64,000 nt of DNA, from the NCBI GenBank assembly GCA_964651475.1, contig CAZYXV010000001.1:124001-188000 (forward strand), read 5' to 3'. Positions 54,801 through 63,646 of this stretch are shown in pieces (position 1 is the stretch's first letter; every line of letters begins with the position of its first letter). Under the pieces are notes generated by a model that was not told the DNA's origin, made no database searches, and saw only the letters and a program-made list of their open reading frames with translations. Origin of the DNA: JBGSMF01 sp964651475. GTDB taxonomy: Bacteria > Chloroflexota > Anaerolineae > Fen-1058. The translations under genes were made by a program, and so were the position numbers.

Positions 54801-57646
54801 CTCTGCGCCATCCACGCGGCGACGATTTGCGGTATCTCGGCCAATGGGCCGCGCTGCACAGTACAGCCGGGCAGCGACTTTAGAAACGCCTGTCCATAAG
54901 ATTTGGTCAGCAATCGCTTATCGAACACGGCCACCACGCCGCGGTCGCTTCGCGTGCGGATTAATCGGCCAAAGCCTTGCCTGAAGCGCAAAATCGCGTC
55001 CGGCACGCTATAGTCATTAAAAGGCTGGTCGAATCCCTCGCTGCGCGCTGCAAAAATCGGATCGGTTGGCACGGCAAATGGCAAACGTATGATTGCCAGA
55101 CAACTGAGCGCCTCGCCTGGCACATCCACGCCTTCCCAGAACGAGCGCGTGCCCAGCAAAACAGCCCGGTCAGCTTCTTTGAAATTGTCCAACAATTGCC
55201 GGCGCGAAGAGCCGTCGCCCTGCTCGTACACGGTGATGTTGTGCGGTTGCAAAGCCGGGGTCAATGCGCGGGCTGTGGTGCGCAACTGGTTATACGAGGT
55301 GAACAGAATCAAAGTCCGCCCTCCCATCGCCGCGCACAACTGGACCAATCCCTGTTCCAGCGCCTTCTGATAGCCGCCCTGGTTCGGCTCCGGGATATCG
55401 GAAACGACGTACAACAATGTGGATTGCTGATAGTCGAACGGCGAATCCAGCGCCAGATCCGCAGCGTCTTGCGCTTGCAAGCGTTCGCGCACAAAATCAA
55501 ACGTGCCGGACGTGCGCAACGTGGCCGAAGTCATCACGACCGCGCGCTTGGCTTTAAACAAGTGCTTATCAATCAAGGGGCCAACGTGCAGCGGCGCGGC
55601 GTGCAACATCAGCGCCGTGGCGGCGCTTCGTCGGCTATCGTTATCGCCCATCAATTCGAGCCAATAGACGCCATTCGAGTCGGGCTGGCTGACCAGGGCG
55701 CCAATCTGTTCGCGCATCGTCTGCAACTCGCGGCGCGCGCCGGCCAGTCTGATCGCCAGGTCTTCGGCATCAGGCACATCATACTCCGCCAGGTCGGCCA
55801 GCGCGCCGCCCAGGCGCGCCAGGCTATCTCCTATGGCCGCCAATTGCGCCGATACGTTATCCCACGCAATGTCAACCTGCGACCAGCCCGGCTGCGCCCG
55901 CACCGCCGGTTTTAACCAGATACGCTGGCTATACTCACTGGCGCCGCCCGGCGCGATCTCTTGGGCAAACTGGGTCACAACTTGAAAAAATTCGTCGGCG
56001 CGACGGATGGCGTCATCCACCGCCCGCCCCGTCTTGTCAACAAAATCCTCGACCGGACGGGCCAGTTCGTCGGGGCAAGCGTGGCGCACGCGCCCGATCA
56101 ACTCTGCCAGTAACCCGCCGATGCGCCCGCCGGCGCCCGTGCGGCCGACGTCGGCCAATACACGCGCCACCGCGGCGCGCGTGCTTTCAAAACTGAGTTG
56201 CCGCGTGGTGGCGTCTTCCAGGTGATGCGCCTCGTCCACGACGAGGTATTGATATTCTGGTATGGCGCGATTATCCACCGCCACGTCGGCCAGCAACAAG
56301 GCGTGATTGACGATAATCAAGTGCGCCGCTTCGGCGGCCTGGCGAGCGCGATAAAACCAGCACTTGCCGCTGGCATACACGGCGCACCGGTCTGGCCAGC
56401 AAGCCTCGTGATCGGCGCAGAGGCGGCTCCACACAAAACGCTCCGCCGGCGACGGCAAAAACAATTCGTCGCCATCGCCAGTCACGGTGCCAGGCAACCA
56501 CAACAGCACTTTGCTGAGCACGCGCATCTCGTCCACCGATTGGGGACCGCTGTGGCGCATAAAAGCCAGTCGCTGCGGACACAAATAATGTGAGCGTCCC
56601 TTGAGCACGCTAGCTCTACATTCGAACGGAAGCATCTTTTGCACGTCGGGCAGGTCTTTGGCGTAGAGTTGTTCTTGCAAATTGATCGTGTTGGTAGAAA
56701 CGACCACCCGCTCGCCGTTTGCGTGCGCCCAATACACCGCCGGCAGCAAATACGCCAGGCTCTTGCCGGTGCCGGTGCCGGCCTCTACCAACAGCGCGCC
56801 ACCCTCGTTGAACGTGCGCGCTACGGCGCGCAACATGTCTACCTGCTGGGGGCGATACTCGTAGCCAGGGAATGCCCGCGCCAGCGCCCCGTCCGTCTCC
56901 AGCATTGCCGCCAATCCATCCACGTCGAGCGGCGCAGGCTCGGGGACGGGGCGTAAGGGGGGAACATCCAGCCGGGGAGCAAAAACAGGGCCGCTGCGAG
57001 AGACCTGGCCTTTGGCGCGCAGTTGTGCGCCAATCGAGCTGCCCGCCAACACGCTGCGCGTCGCCTCTTTTTGCGCTTCCTGAAAAAAGCCGGCCAGGGT
57101 CCAGGCGGCGCCGCGCCCTAACTGGATAATTTCTTCCAGCGTCTTGCGTGGAATTTGCACCGCGCGCTCGAACAGGCGGCAAAAAAGCGCGTGCGTCACG
57201 CGCGCGTCATCCAGGGCGCGATGCGTCGCCGGCAAGTCAATGCCCAACTCGGCGGCCAACGCTCCCAGGCCATAACGGCCCGCGTGCGGAATCAAAATGC
57301 CGGCCAGCTCGAACGTGTCCACCGCCTCGTTGCCGATCAAGGCATTATACCGGTTCAAGAAGCCAAGATCAAACGAAACGTTATGCCCTACTACCGGCAA
57401 ATCACGCACAAACGAGGCCAAGCGCGGCAACACGTCCCACAGCGGCGGCGCATCCCTGACCATCGGCGCCGAAATACCCGTCAGTTCCGTAATCTTGGCC
57501 GGAATGGGGCGGGCCGGGTTGATCAGCGTGGACCACTCGCCCAGCACCTCATCGCCCCTAAACTTGATAGCCCCAATCTCAAGGATGGCGTCGCGCGCCG
57601 GATCAAGCCCCGTCGTCTCCAGATCAATTGCTACACAAGTGCGCAC
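54797..57646 (-). CDS. dinG: DinG-family helicase with N-terminal DEDD exonuclease
   Basis: 949 residues, GTG start at 57646. Residues 1-165 are a DnaQ-type exonuclease (AIDLETTGLD with D8 and E10, HNVSFDLGFLNR, HRALDDARVTHALF). The rest is an XPD/DinG helicase: EAGTGTGKSLAYLLP (Walker A, ~290), four iron-sulfur cysteines in LCADHEACWPDRCAVY and GKCWFYRA (~409-430), VVDEAHHLED (~469) and the motif VI region RFRQGFGRLIR near the end. This layout is like Bacillus DinG/YpvA. It likely acts in DNA repair or replication of structured DNA. Confidence 0.93.
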   Translation of the reverse strand: MRTCVAIDLETTGLDPARDAILEIGAIKFRGDEVLGEWSTLINPARPIPAKITELTGISAPMVRDAPPLWDVLPRLASFVRDLPVVGHNVSFDLGFLNRYNALIGNEAVDTFELAGILIPHAGRYGLGALAAELGIDLPATHRALDDARVTHALFCRLFERAVQIPRKTLEEIIQLGRGAAWTLAGFFQEAQKEATRSVLAGSSIGAQLRAKGQVSRSGPVFAPRLDVPPLRPVPEPAPLDVDGLAAMLETDGALARAFPGYEYRPQQVDMLRAVARTFNEGGALLVEAGTGTGKSLAYLLPAVYWAHANGERVVVSTNTINLQEQLYAKDLPDVQKMLPFECRASVLKGRSHYLCPQRLAFMRHSGPQSVDEMRVLSKVLLWLPGTVTGDGDELFLPSPAERFVWSRLCADHEACWPDRCAVYASGKCWFYRARQAAEAAHLIIVNHALLLADVAVDNRAIPEYQYLVVDEAHHLEDATTRQLSFESTRAAVARVLADVGRTGAGGRIGGLLAELIGRVRHACPDELARPVEDFVDKTGRAVDDAIRRADEFFQVVTQFAQEIAPGGASEYSQRIWLKPAVRAQPGWSQVDIAWDNVSAQLAAIGDSLARLGGALADLAEYDVPDAEDLAIRLAGARRELQTMREQIGALVSQPDSNGVYWLELMGDNDSRRSAATALMLHAAPLHVGPLIDKHLFKAKRAVVMTSATLRTSGTFDFVRERLQAQDAADLALDSPFDYQQSTLLYVVSDIPEPNQGGYQKALEQGLVQLCAAMGGRTLILFTSYNQLRTTARALTPALQPHNITVYEQGDGSSRRQLLDNFKEADRAVLLGTRSFWEGVDVPGEALSCLAIIRLPFAVPTDPIFAARSEGFDQPFNDYSVPDAILRFRQGFGRLIRTRSDRGVVAVFDKRLLTKSYGQAFLKSLPGCTVQRGPLAEIPQIVAAWMAQS

Positions 57647-57697
57647 AGATAAAGCTTTCTAACGAAATTCCAATTCACAGTTTACGTCTGACGCGAC

Positions 57698-57785
57698 CTA
57701 GCAGGTTGTCGGAGTGGCCGACGCATCCCCATGCGTTGGCGGGGCCGGCATAGGGATGCCAGCTTGCTCTCCGACAGGCTGCTAG
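57698..57785. repeat. 88-bp palindromic element with CTAGCAGG ends
   Basis: Ends CTAGCAGGTTGTCGGAG (57698-57714) and CTCCGACAGGCTGCTAG (57769-57785), inverse with two mismatches. Inner pairs include GCAT/ATGC. No direct flanking repeat is obvious. It may be a MITE; one end sequence also occurs at 35226. Confidence 0.7.
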
Positions 57786-57883
57786 TGCCGCCCTGTCACA
57801 TCAAACGTAGATTATACCACACGAGAGGATATTGCGTCCCAAAACGTTTTACAGCAATCAGCGTTTTGCATTTCAGGCGGCGC

Positions 57884-57912
57884 TTGACAAATCCCTCGCC
57901 CTGGTTTACCAT
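57884..57912 (+). promoter_or_regulatory. Promoter of the SRP RNA
   Basis: TTGACA (57884-57889), 17-bp spacer, TACCAT (57907-57912), a few bases before the RNA start near 57917. Confidence 0.75.
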
Positions 57913-57916
57913 TGAC

Positions 57917-58208
57917 GGTGGTCGTGCTAGATGGGGAGCTAGTGGTGCCCTGATCCTCTTTCGAGAGGTGACCCGAAATCCACTTTAGCGGGGTCGAAAC
58001 CCTTTTCGAGGGCCTGATTGTCTGAGCCTGCCTTAGTCAAGTAGCAATGAAGGTCGGGTCCTGCGCGGCAAGAGACTCCGAACCCCGCCAGGTCCGGAAG
58101 GAAGCAACGGTAAGGAACCACTCTTGGGTGCCGCAGGGGAGCCTGATCGGAGCCAACTGGTTATGGCAAGTCAGGCTGTCAGGTTCGACAAAAGAGGCAC
58201 GACCATCC
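57917..58208 (+). ncRNA. ffs: Signal recognition particle RNA, large (Alu-containing) form
   Basis: The conserved helix 8 region AGGTCCGGAAGGAAGCA (58090-58106) and GCCGCAGGG are clear. The 5' end GTGCTAGATGGGGAGCTAG / GTGGTGCCCTG matches the Alu domain of Bacillus scRNA, and the 5' GGTGGTCGTGC pairs with the 3' GCACGACCATC. About 292 bases. With Ffh it targets membrane proteins for insertion. It is followed by a short T-stretch (TTTT). Confidence 0.93.
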
Positions 58209-58225
58209 TTTTGGAATCATAGAGA

Positions 58226-59764
58226 GTGAATACTGCCAGGCTATATCCAGAACAATGCCAACCCAATGCCAACTCCCAGCATTGGGTAGATTCGCCGCGC
58301 GTTGCCGGTCTTTTGACTCTGGCGTGCATTGCGCTCGTCGGCGGGTTAATGATCTTCGGCTACCTGCGCACCCTAGTACCCGTTACGTTACAGGTGGATG
58401 GGGCGACCTACACATTCCGCACGCACCAAACGACGGTCGAGAGCGTGTTGAGGGAGGCCAACCTCACCACCAGCGCAGAAGACCGGGTCGTCCCCCCGCT
58501 TGCCACGCCAATCGAGGCCGGAGACATTATCCAGGTCCAATACGCGCGGCCCGTCCAGGTCAGCGTGGATGGCGCCACCATCACAGGCCGCAGCCTGAAA
58601 CATTCCGTTCTGGATATATTGGCCGACCTGGGCGTCGAGGTTTCACCCTACGATAAAGTCATTGTCCTAGACGAGGAGGCCGCAGAGAGCCGCGCGTCAT
58701 TCGCCGCACTCAGGCCATCTACGTGGGTCTGGGCGCTCCCGGCCAACGGGCGCATCCAACCGCCGCTCAAGCCGCCTCTGGGCATTGTCGTTCAACGCGC
58801 CGTGCCCGTGACCCTCGATGTGAATGGTCAAACATTTCCAATACACACTGCCGCTCTTTCTGTCGGTGAGGCGCTGTACGAGGCCGGCATCGTTCTACAC
58901 GAAGCTGACATCGTCAAGCCCGAACTGACCGACCGGCTGGACGCCAACATGGTAATCGCCGTCAAAAACGCCATTCCGGTAACGATTCTGGCGGATGGCC
59001 GGCGGTTGCGCACTCGCACCCACCGCACGAACGTGGCAGACGTTCTGGCCGATGCCAACATCACATTGATCGGACTGGATTACACACGCCCCTCGCTCGA
59101 CAGCCCTCTGACGCCCGGCACGGATATTCAACTGGTGCGCGTGCAAGAGACGTTCGCCATCGAGCAAGAGCCTGTCCCCTTTGAAGTGGTATGGATGCCC
59201 GATTCCGAAATGGAAATAGATACACAGGCCCTGCGCCAGGGCGGCGAAAACGGCGTGCTCCAAAAACGGATTCGCGTGCGGTACGAAGATGGGCAAGAAG
59301 TCAGTCGCAAACTCGAAGACCAGGGAATTGTTCGCCCGCCCAAGAACAAGGTCATTACGTACGGCACCGGCATCGTAGTGCGAACCTTGGACACGCCTAA
59401 CGGGCCTGTCGAGTACTGGCGGCGAGTTCGTATGCTGGCAACGTCGTACAGCGCCTCGACGGCCGGCACGCCCAAGACAGCGTCTTATTACGGGCGCACG
59501 GCCCTGGGCTGGACTATGCGCCACGGCATCGTGGCTGTAGATCCGCGCGTGGTGCACCTGGGTAGCAATGTGTACGTGCCCGGCTACGGGCCAGGCGTGG
59601 CCGGCGACACCGGCGGCGCAATCAAATATCGGCGGATTGATCTGGGATACGATGACGACAACCTGGTCCTGTGGTACCGCTGGGTAGATGTCTATCTGTT
59701 GACGCCGGTCCCGCCCGGCGACTCGATCAATTACATCATCCCCGGCTGGCCGCCCGAGCCGTAA
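58226..59764 (+). CDS. YabE-like protein: DUF348 repeats, G5 and 3D domains
   Basis: 512 residues, GTG start at 58226. One N-terminal membrane segment (27-46), then three DUF348 repeats of ~60 residues (VPVTLQVDGATYTFRTHQTTVESVL type), a G5 domain (RVRYEDGQEVSRKLEDQGIV) and a 3D domain (MLATSYSAS ... GHGIVAVDPRVVHLGSNVYVPGYG). Family members are cell-wall active lytic transglycosylase-like enzymes (Rpf/YabE), here facing outside. It lies just upstream of rsmA, the same order as yabE-ksgA in Bacillus. Confidence 0.88.
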   Translation: MNTARLYPEQCQPNANSQHWVDSPRVAGLLTLACIALVGGLMIFGYLRTLVPVTLQVDGATYTFRTHQTTVESVLREANLTTSAEDRVVPPLATPIEAGDIIQVQYARPVQVSVDGATITGRSLKHSVLDILADLGVEVSPYDKVIVLDEEAAESRASFAALRPSTWVWALPANGRIQPPLKPPLGIVVQRAVPVTLDVNGQTFPIHTAALSVGEALYEAGIVLHEADIVKPELTDRLDANMVIAVKNAIPVTILADGRRLRTRTHRTNVADVLADANITLIGLDYTRPSLDSPLTPGTDIQLVRVQETFAIEQEPVPFEVVWMPDSEMEIDTQALRQGGENGVLQKRIRVRYEDGQEVSRKLEDQGIVRPPKNKVITYGTGIVVRTLDTPNGPVEYWRRVRMLATSYSASTAGTPKTASYYGRTALGWTMRHGIVAVDPRVVHLGSNVYVPGYGPGVAGDTGGAIKYRRIDLGYDDDNLVLWYRWVDVYLLTPVPPGDSINYIIPGWPPEP

Positions 59765-59786
59765 TCGGCCCTCCATAGCCTGCACC

Positions 59787-60656
59787 ATGCCGCAGCCCGT
59801 CAACGTCAAGCAACTGCTAAGGGAATTTGGCCTGCGCCCGCGCAAGAGCCTGGGTCAAAATTTTCTAGCCGACGACGGCGCGCTGGCGCGCATTGCCGCC
59901 GCCGCCGACCTTGTTCCTGGCGACGCCGTGTTAGAAATTGGCCCGGGGCTGGGCACGCTCACCCGCCACCTGGCCGAATGCGCCCGGCGCGTAGTGGCGG
60001 TCGAGCTTGACGTTTCACTCATCCCCCCTCTGCGCCGGGTCACGGCCCCCTACTCTAACGTCGAAATTGTGCACGGCGATATTCTCGCTTTGCCCATCTC
60101 GATGTTTAATTTTCAAACTTACAAAGTCGTCGCCAACATCCCGTACAACATCACGTCGGCAATTTTGCGCTATTTACTCGAAGGCGAAGTAAAGCCGTCG
60201 CTCATCGTGCTGACCGTTCAAGCAGAGGTGGCGCAGCGCATCACGGCGGCGCCAGGGGATATGAGTGTGTTGGCCGTAAGCGTTCAATTCTATGGGCGGC
60301 CTGTTATCGTGGGGCGCATTGGGGCGGGGGCGTTCTATCCGGCGCCGCAGGTGGATTCGGCCATTGTGCGCATTGAACCGCACGCGCAACCACCCGTGGA
60401 CGTGCCGGACCCCAACCGCTTTTTCGCCATTGTCAAGGCGGGCTTTTCACAGCGCCGCAAGCAACTGCACAATGCCTTATCGGCTGGACTGGCGCGTCCG
60501 CAGGCCCAAGTCGCCGCCGCATTGGAACAGGCCAACCTGGATGGGCGCCGCCGCGCCGAAACGCTATCCTTGGAAGAATGGGCCAGCCTGGCGCGCGAAT
60601 TTAGCCGTACACCCCGCGATACTTGTCCGGCAGCATCCCCGCCAGAACGCGCATGA
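59787..60656 (+). CDS. rsmA: 16S rRNA dimethyladenosine transferase
   Basis: 289 residues. KSLGQNFLADDGALARI start, VLEIGPGLGTLTRHLA (SAM binding), VVANIPYNITSAILRYLL with the catalytic NIPY, FYPAPQVDSAIVRI and the helical C-terminus with FSQRRKQLHNAL. It dimethylates two adjacent adenines in helix 45 of 16S rRNA, a late ribosome maturation step. The last 56 bases overlap the convergent plsC-like gene. No ribosome site; 22 bp after yabE. Confidence 0.95.
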   Translation: MPQPVNVKQLLREFGLRPRKSLGQNFLADDGALARIAAAADLVPGDAVLEIGPGLGTLTRHLAECARRVVAVELDVSLIPPLRRVTAPYSNVEIVHGDILALPISMFNFQTYKVVANIPYNITSAILRYLLEGEVKPSLIVLTVQAEVAQRITAAPGDMSVLAVSVQFYGRPVIVGRIGAGAFYPAPQVDSAIVRIEPHAQPPVDVPDPNRFFAIVKAGFSQRRKQLHNALSAGLARPQAQVAAALEQANLDGRRRAETLSLEEWASLAREFSRTPRDTCPAASPPERA

Positions 60657-61245
60657 TTTGTTCGGTATAGAGTTGCAGTTCGGCTGCGCCTGCGTGGCCG
60701 CTTGCCGGCAAGCGGAAAGGCTTGCCAATCACCACTGTCAACACCGGGCGCTGTAATCGCTTGAGAGTGGGAATAAACTTTTCAGTACCAGTCACCACCA
60801 CCGGCAACAAGGGCACGTTCGCGCGCGTGGCTAAATACGCCGCGCCCACCTTGCCCTCTTGCAGCGCGCCCGTTTTGCTGCGTGTTCCTTCCGGCGCCAG
60901 GCCGACGACGCAGCCAGCCTGCAGCACGTCAATCGCCGCCCGCAACGCATGGCGGTCCACCTCGCCGCGCCGCACCCAGATCGCCCCCAGTTGGTTCATC
61001 AATTCACCGATGAAAAAGTCGTGGCGGTGCGTGCTGGCGGCAAACACAGTGATGGGCGTGGGCAAGGTCGCCATAATCAGCGGCGAGTCAAATATCCCCA
61101 GGTGATTGGCAATCACCAGATATGGGCCGCGTTCGGGCACGTTTTCCAACCCGGAAACCTGGCGTTTGGAAAGCGCTGTGAGCAGCGCGTTCGCTACGCC
61201 CCGAACAAAAAAATACAAACGAGGATTAGGATGATGGGTGGGCAT
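60601..61245 (-). CDS. 1-acyl-glycerol-3-phosphate acyltransferase (PlsC family)
   Basis: 214 residues. Acyltransferase blocks: NHLGIFDSPLIM (NHx4D), GAIWVRRGEVDRHALRAA, and LAPEGTRSKTGALQEGK (EGTR). The N-terminal hydrophobic stretch is short. It makes phosphatidic acid or a related lipid at the membrane. It is the last gene of the XRE-TPR-LysM-PlsC run and its 3' end overlaps rsmA by 56 bp on the opposite strand. ATG at 61245 without a clear ribosome site. Confidence 0.9.
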   Translation of the reverse strand: MPTHHPNPRLYFFVRGVANALLTALSKRQVSGLENVPERGPYLVIANHLGIFDSPLIMATLPTPITVFAASTHRHDFFIGELMNQLGAIWVRRGEVDRHALRAAIDVLQAGCVVGLAPEGTRSKTGALQEGKVGAAYLATRANVPLLPVVVTGTEKFIPTLKRLQRPVLTVVIGKPFRLPASGHAGAAELQLYTEQIMRVLAGMLPDKYRGVYG

Positions 61246-61281
61246 TTAAATGAAACATCGAGCGCCGCAGGCGCAGCCGTA

Positions 61282-62250
61282 TCACTCCGCAGCGCGCCCC
61301 TCGGCCGCTACGGCATAATCAACCGGCGCGTCTCCGCCGGGTGTAAAGCTTATGGAAAACTCGGTTTGCTCGCTGGCCGGCAAACCCTCACCATCGAGTA
61401 TTTGCTGGCGATAGCCGGTCACCTTGCCCTGGGCATCGTAGGTGGTGACGACGGCCTTGACTCCCACGGCGTCGCGCTGGTCATTGTTGCGCACCAGCCC
61501 CACCACGCGAAACTGCAAACCATCCGTGCCGCCCTGGGATTCGGTCACGGCCAGGCGCACATAGCGCCCGCCCGGCTCGATAGACGGTTCAGCGCGTATT
61601 ATCACCGCCTGAAAGCTGGCATAGTGTCCCGGCGGCGAAGTGAATAACAACCCGAATGGCGATTTGCCCGCCGGGGGAATCACATCCAGCACCGTGAAAG
61701 GTTCGCCAGAAGCCAATATCTCTCCCGTACTATCCATCAAGGTGACGCGCACCTGGACATTTTCCAGGGATTCCGACCCGGTATTAACCACTTCACCCAG
61801 GCCCCACAACGACCCGACTGCTGTTTCGTACAATCCCACCCCTTGTACTACCGCCGGCAGAGGAGTCGGCGTGGGCAGCAAGGCGTGGCTGCTATCTCCG
61901 GGGTCGGACGAAAATGGAATAATGAGTTCCTGGCCAATCTGCAACGATTGAGGATTGACAATGGCGTTGGTCTCTTGAATGGCCGCTACCGACACGCCAA
62001 ACTTGAGCGCAATGGCAAGCAATGTATCGCCAGACTGGATCACGTAGATGACGGGCGTGGGCGAAGGCGCGGGCGTGGCCGTAGGCGCGGGGGTGTCTGT
62101 GGGTGTCATGGCCGGAGATGGGGAAGGCGTGGGCGGCGCCAGTGTAACGCCCAACGAAGCAATAGTTGGGGTAGGCGCTTCTACCACCTGGCCGCACCCG
62201 GCAAGCCACACACTTGCCAAGACCATTAATGCAATAATAAAGCGCCGCAT
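61282..62250 (-). CDS. LysM lipoprotein with C-terminal Ig-like domain
   Basis: 322 residues from the ATG at 62250. Signal peptide with lipobox LAGC (Cys19), a threonine/proline-rich linker, a LysM domain (VIQSGDTLLAIALKFGVSVA ... LQIGQELIIPF, about 73-118) that should bind peptidoglycan, and a ~190-residue beta-rich domain (VQGVGLYETAVGSLWGLGEVVN, FxVxxxxPPAG). The linker is simple-sequence P/T. Probably an outer-facing cell-wall-bound lipoprotein. Confidence 0.85.
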   Translation of the reverse strand: MRRFIIALMVLASVWLAGCGQVVEAPTPTIASLGVTLAPPTPSPSPAMTPTDTPAPTATPAPSPTPVIYVIQSGDTLLAIALKFGVSVAAIQETNAIVNPQSLQIGQELIIPFSSDPGDSSHALLPTPTPLPAVVQGVGLYETAVGSLWGLGEVVNTGSESLENVQVRVTLMDSTGEILASGEPFTVLDVIPPAGKSPFGLLFTSPPGHYASFQAVIIRAEPSIEPGGRYVRLAVTESQGGTDGLQFRVVGLVRNNDQRDAVGVKAVVTTYDAQGKVTGYRQQILDGEGLPASEQTEFSISFTPGGDAPVDYAVAAEGRAAE

Positions 62251-62270
62251 CCAGGCATCCGAGATGTGTA

Positions 62271-62807
62271 CTATGAACGCAAAATCAGCCGCCGCGTCAT
62301 CTTGAGCAAGATACGCAAGGCACGCTGCGACGCATTGAGTTGCGTCGCATTCGACAATCCCATATCGTAAGCGGCCAACGCCGGCAACCATTCGCGCCGG
62401 CGCAAGCGCAACCTGCCCAGCGCCAGCCAGGTATCACGCGAGAGATTGGGCGCGTCGCATTTTTCCAGGAGCGCCGTCGTCTCGCGATATAGCTCGATGG
62501 CCTTGGCGTCATTGTGGCGCGATTCGTACAGCGCGCCCAAGTTGCCCAGGCTCTGGGCTTCTCCGGCCACGTCGCCAATCTTTTGAAAGATCGCCCGCGC
62601 TTCCAACAGGGTTCTTTCGGATTCGTCAAACTGCGCCGCTTGCCGCAGGCACACGCCGCGATCATTAAGCGCCCTGGCGGCGGCGGCCAAATCGCCCTGC
62701 GCCAGATAAGCCTGATGAGCTTGCCCAAAGCTCACGGCCGCATCCTCAAAGCGCCCAGAGCGGAACAACTCCATCGCGCCCTCTCGTAGTTGGATAGCAT
62801 TGCTCAT
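62271..62807 (-). CDS. TPR-repeat protein
   Basis: 178 residues from the ATG at 62807 (GAGAGG seven bases upstream). About four tetratricopeptide repeats: AMELFRSGRFEDAAVSFGQA, ALNDRGVCLRQAAQFDESE, SLGNLGALYESRHNDAKAIE, LGRLRLRRREWLPALAAYD. Probably a protein-binding scaffold. The 5' end is 11 bp from the XRE gene upstream; the ribosome site overlaps that gene's stop. Confidence 0.85.
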   Translation of the reverse strand: MSNAIQLREGAMELFRSGRFEDAAVSFGQAHQAYLAQGDLAAAARALNDRGVCLRQAAQFDESERTLLEARAIFQKIGDVAGEAQSLGNLGALYESRHNDAKAIELYRETTALLEKCDAPNLSRDTWLALGRLRLRRREWLPALAAYDMGLSNATQLNASQRALRILLKMTRRLILRS

Positions 62808-62818
62808 ACCATGGCCTC

Positions 62819-63493
62819 TCAAAACGTAATTTCCAGCAGCCCTTCGGCAATGCCGCGCAGTTGGCTGGCCGGCATCTCTGCCAGGCGCATAGCCACTCTC
62901 AAATACGTTTCGTTGATGGGCTGCACCACAAATTCCCGCACGTCCTCTGGCATCGTCAGAAACAATTCGTACAAGCGATCGTTTAACTCGCGCTCGCCGA
63001 CCATGCCAATTCCCTCGTCGAGAAAGTATGCCATGGGCACGCCCAGGTGCTCACTCATCACTTCCAACTGCGGGAATGGAATGGGACGGTCGCCGCGCTC
63101 AAACTCTGCCACCCGGCGCGCCGAGCAGCCTAACACGGCTGCCATGTCTTTTAAGGTTTTGCCAGACTTGGCGCGCGCTTCGCGCAACAACACGGCAATA
63201 ATGCGTTGGCGCAAAGCAACCAGTTGTTCCGGCGGCGGCGACGCTTCCTGCTCAACCACGGCGTCGCCGTCGCCCCAAAATTGGGCCAGCGGTGTATTCA
63301 AAAAATAAGCCAGGAGCTCTAGCTCTGGCAGAGAAATGTCTTTGCGACCCTCTTCATAGGCCGTGATCAGGCTGGGTTGCACTCCCAGCACATCCGCACA
63401 CTCTTGCTTGGTGCGTCCGCTTTTTGTCCGCGCGCCTTGAAGCAACACTCCCAATATTTTGCGGCGCACAACCAGCACATCTACATCTGGCAT
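62819..63493 (-). CDS. Double XRE-type helix-turn-helix regulator
   Basis: 224 residues from the ATG at 63493 (GGAGG five bases upstream). Two Cro/cI-type HTH domains: one near 10-65 (QGARTKSGRTKQECADVLGV, SLITAYEEGRKDISLPELELL) and one near 95-155 (REARAKSGKTLKDMAAVLGC, RRVAEFERGDRPIPFPQLEVM). Each has the typical x-x-YE-x-G / FE-x-G recognition end. A C-terminal helical part is of unknown use. Tandem HTH in one chain may bind two half-sites. First gene of the operon with TPR, LysM and PlsC genes. Confidence 0.9.
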   Translation of the reverse strand: MPDVDVLVVRRKILGVLLQGARTKSGRTKQECADVLGVQPSLITAYEEGRKDISLPELELLAYFLNTPLAQFWGDGDAVVEQEASPPPEQLVALRQRIIAVLLREARAKSGKTLKDMAAVLGCSARRVAEFERGDRPIPFPQLEVMSEHLGVPMAYFLDEGIGMVGERELNDRLYELFLTMPEDVREFVVQPINETYLRVAMRLAEMPASQLRGIAEGLLEITF

Positions 63494-63646
63494 CTTGGCC
63501 TCCTGCAACACTTGGCCTATTATACCATAGCGCCGCCCCCCGCCGCAACCAAGCCGGGCTAGTCCCGGCGGCCTGTTACGTCTCGCATTTTACGCATTCG
63601 CCTCCTCGTGGTAAGATACAACAAATCGGATGTGGAGAAAGCCGTC

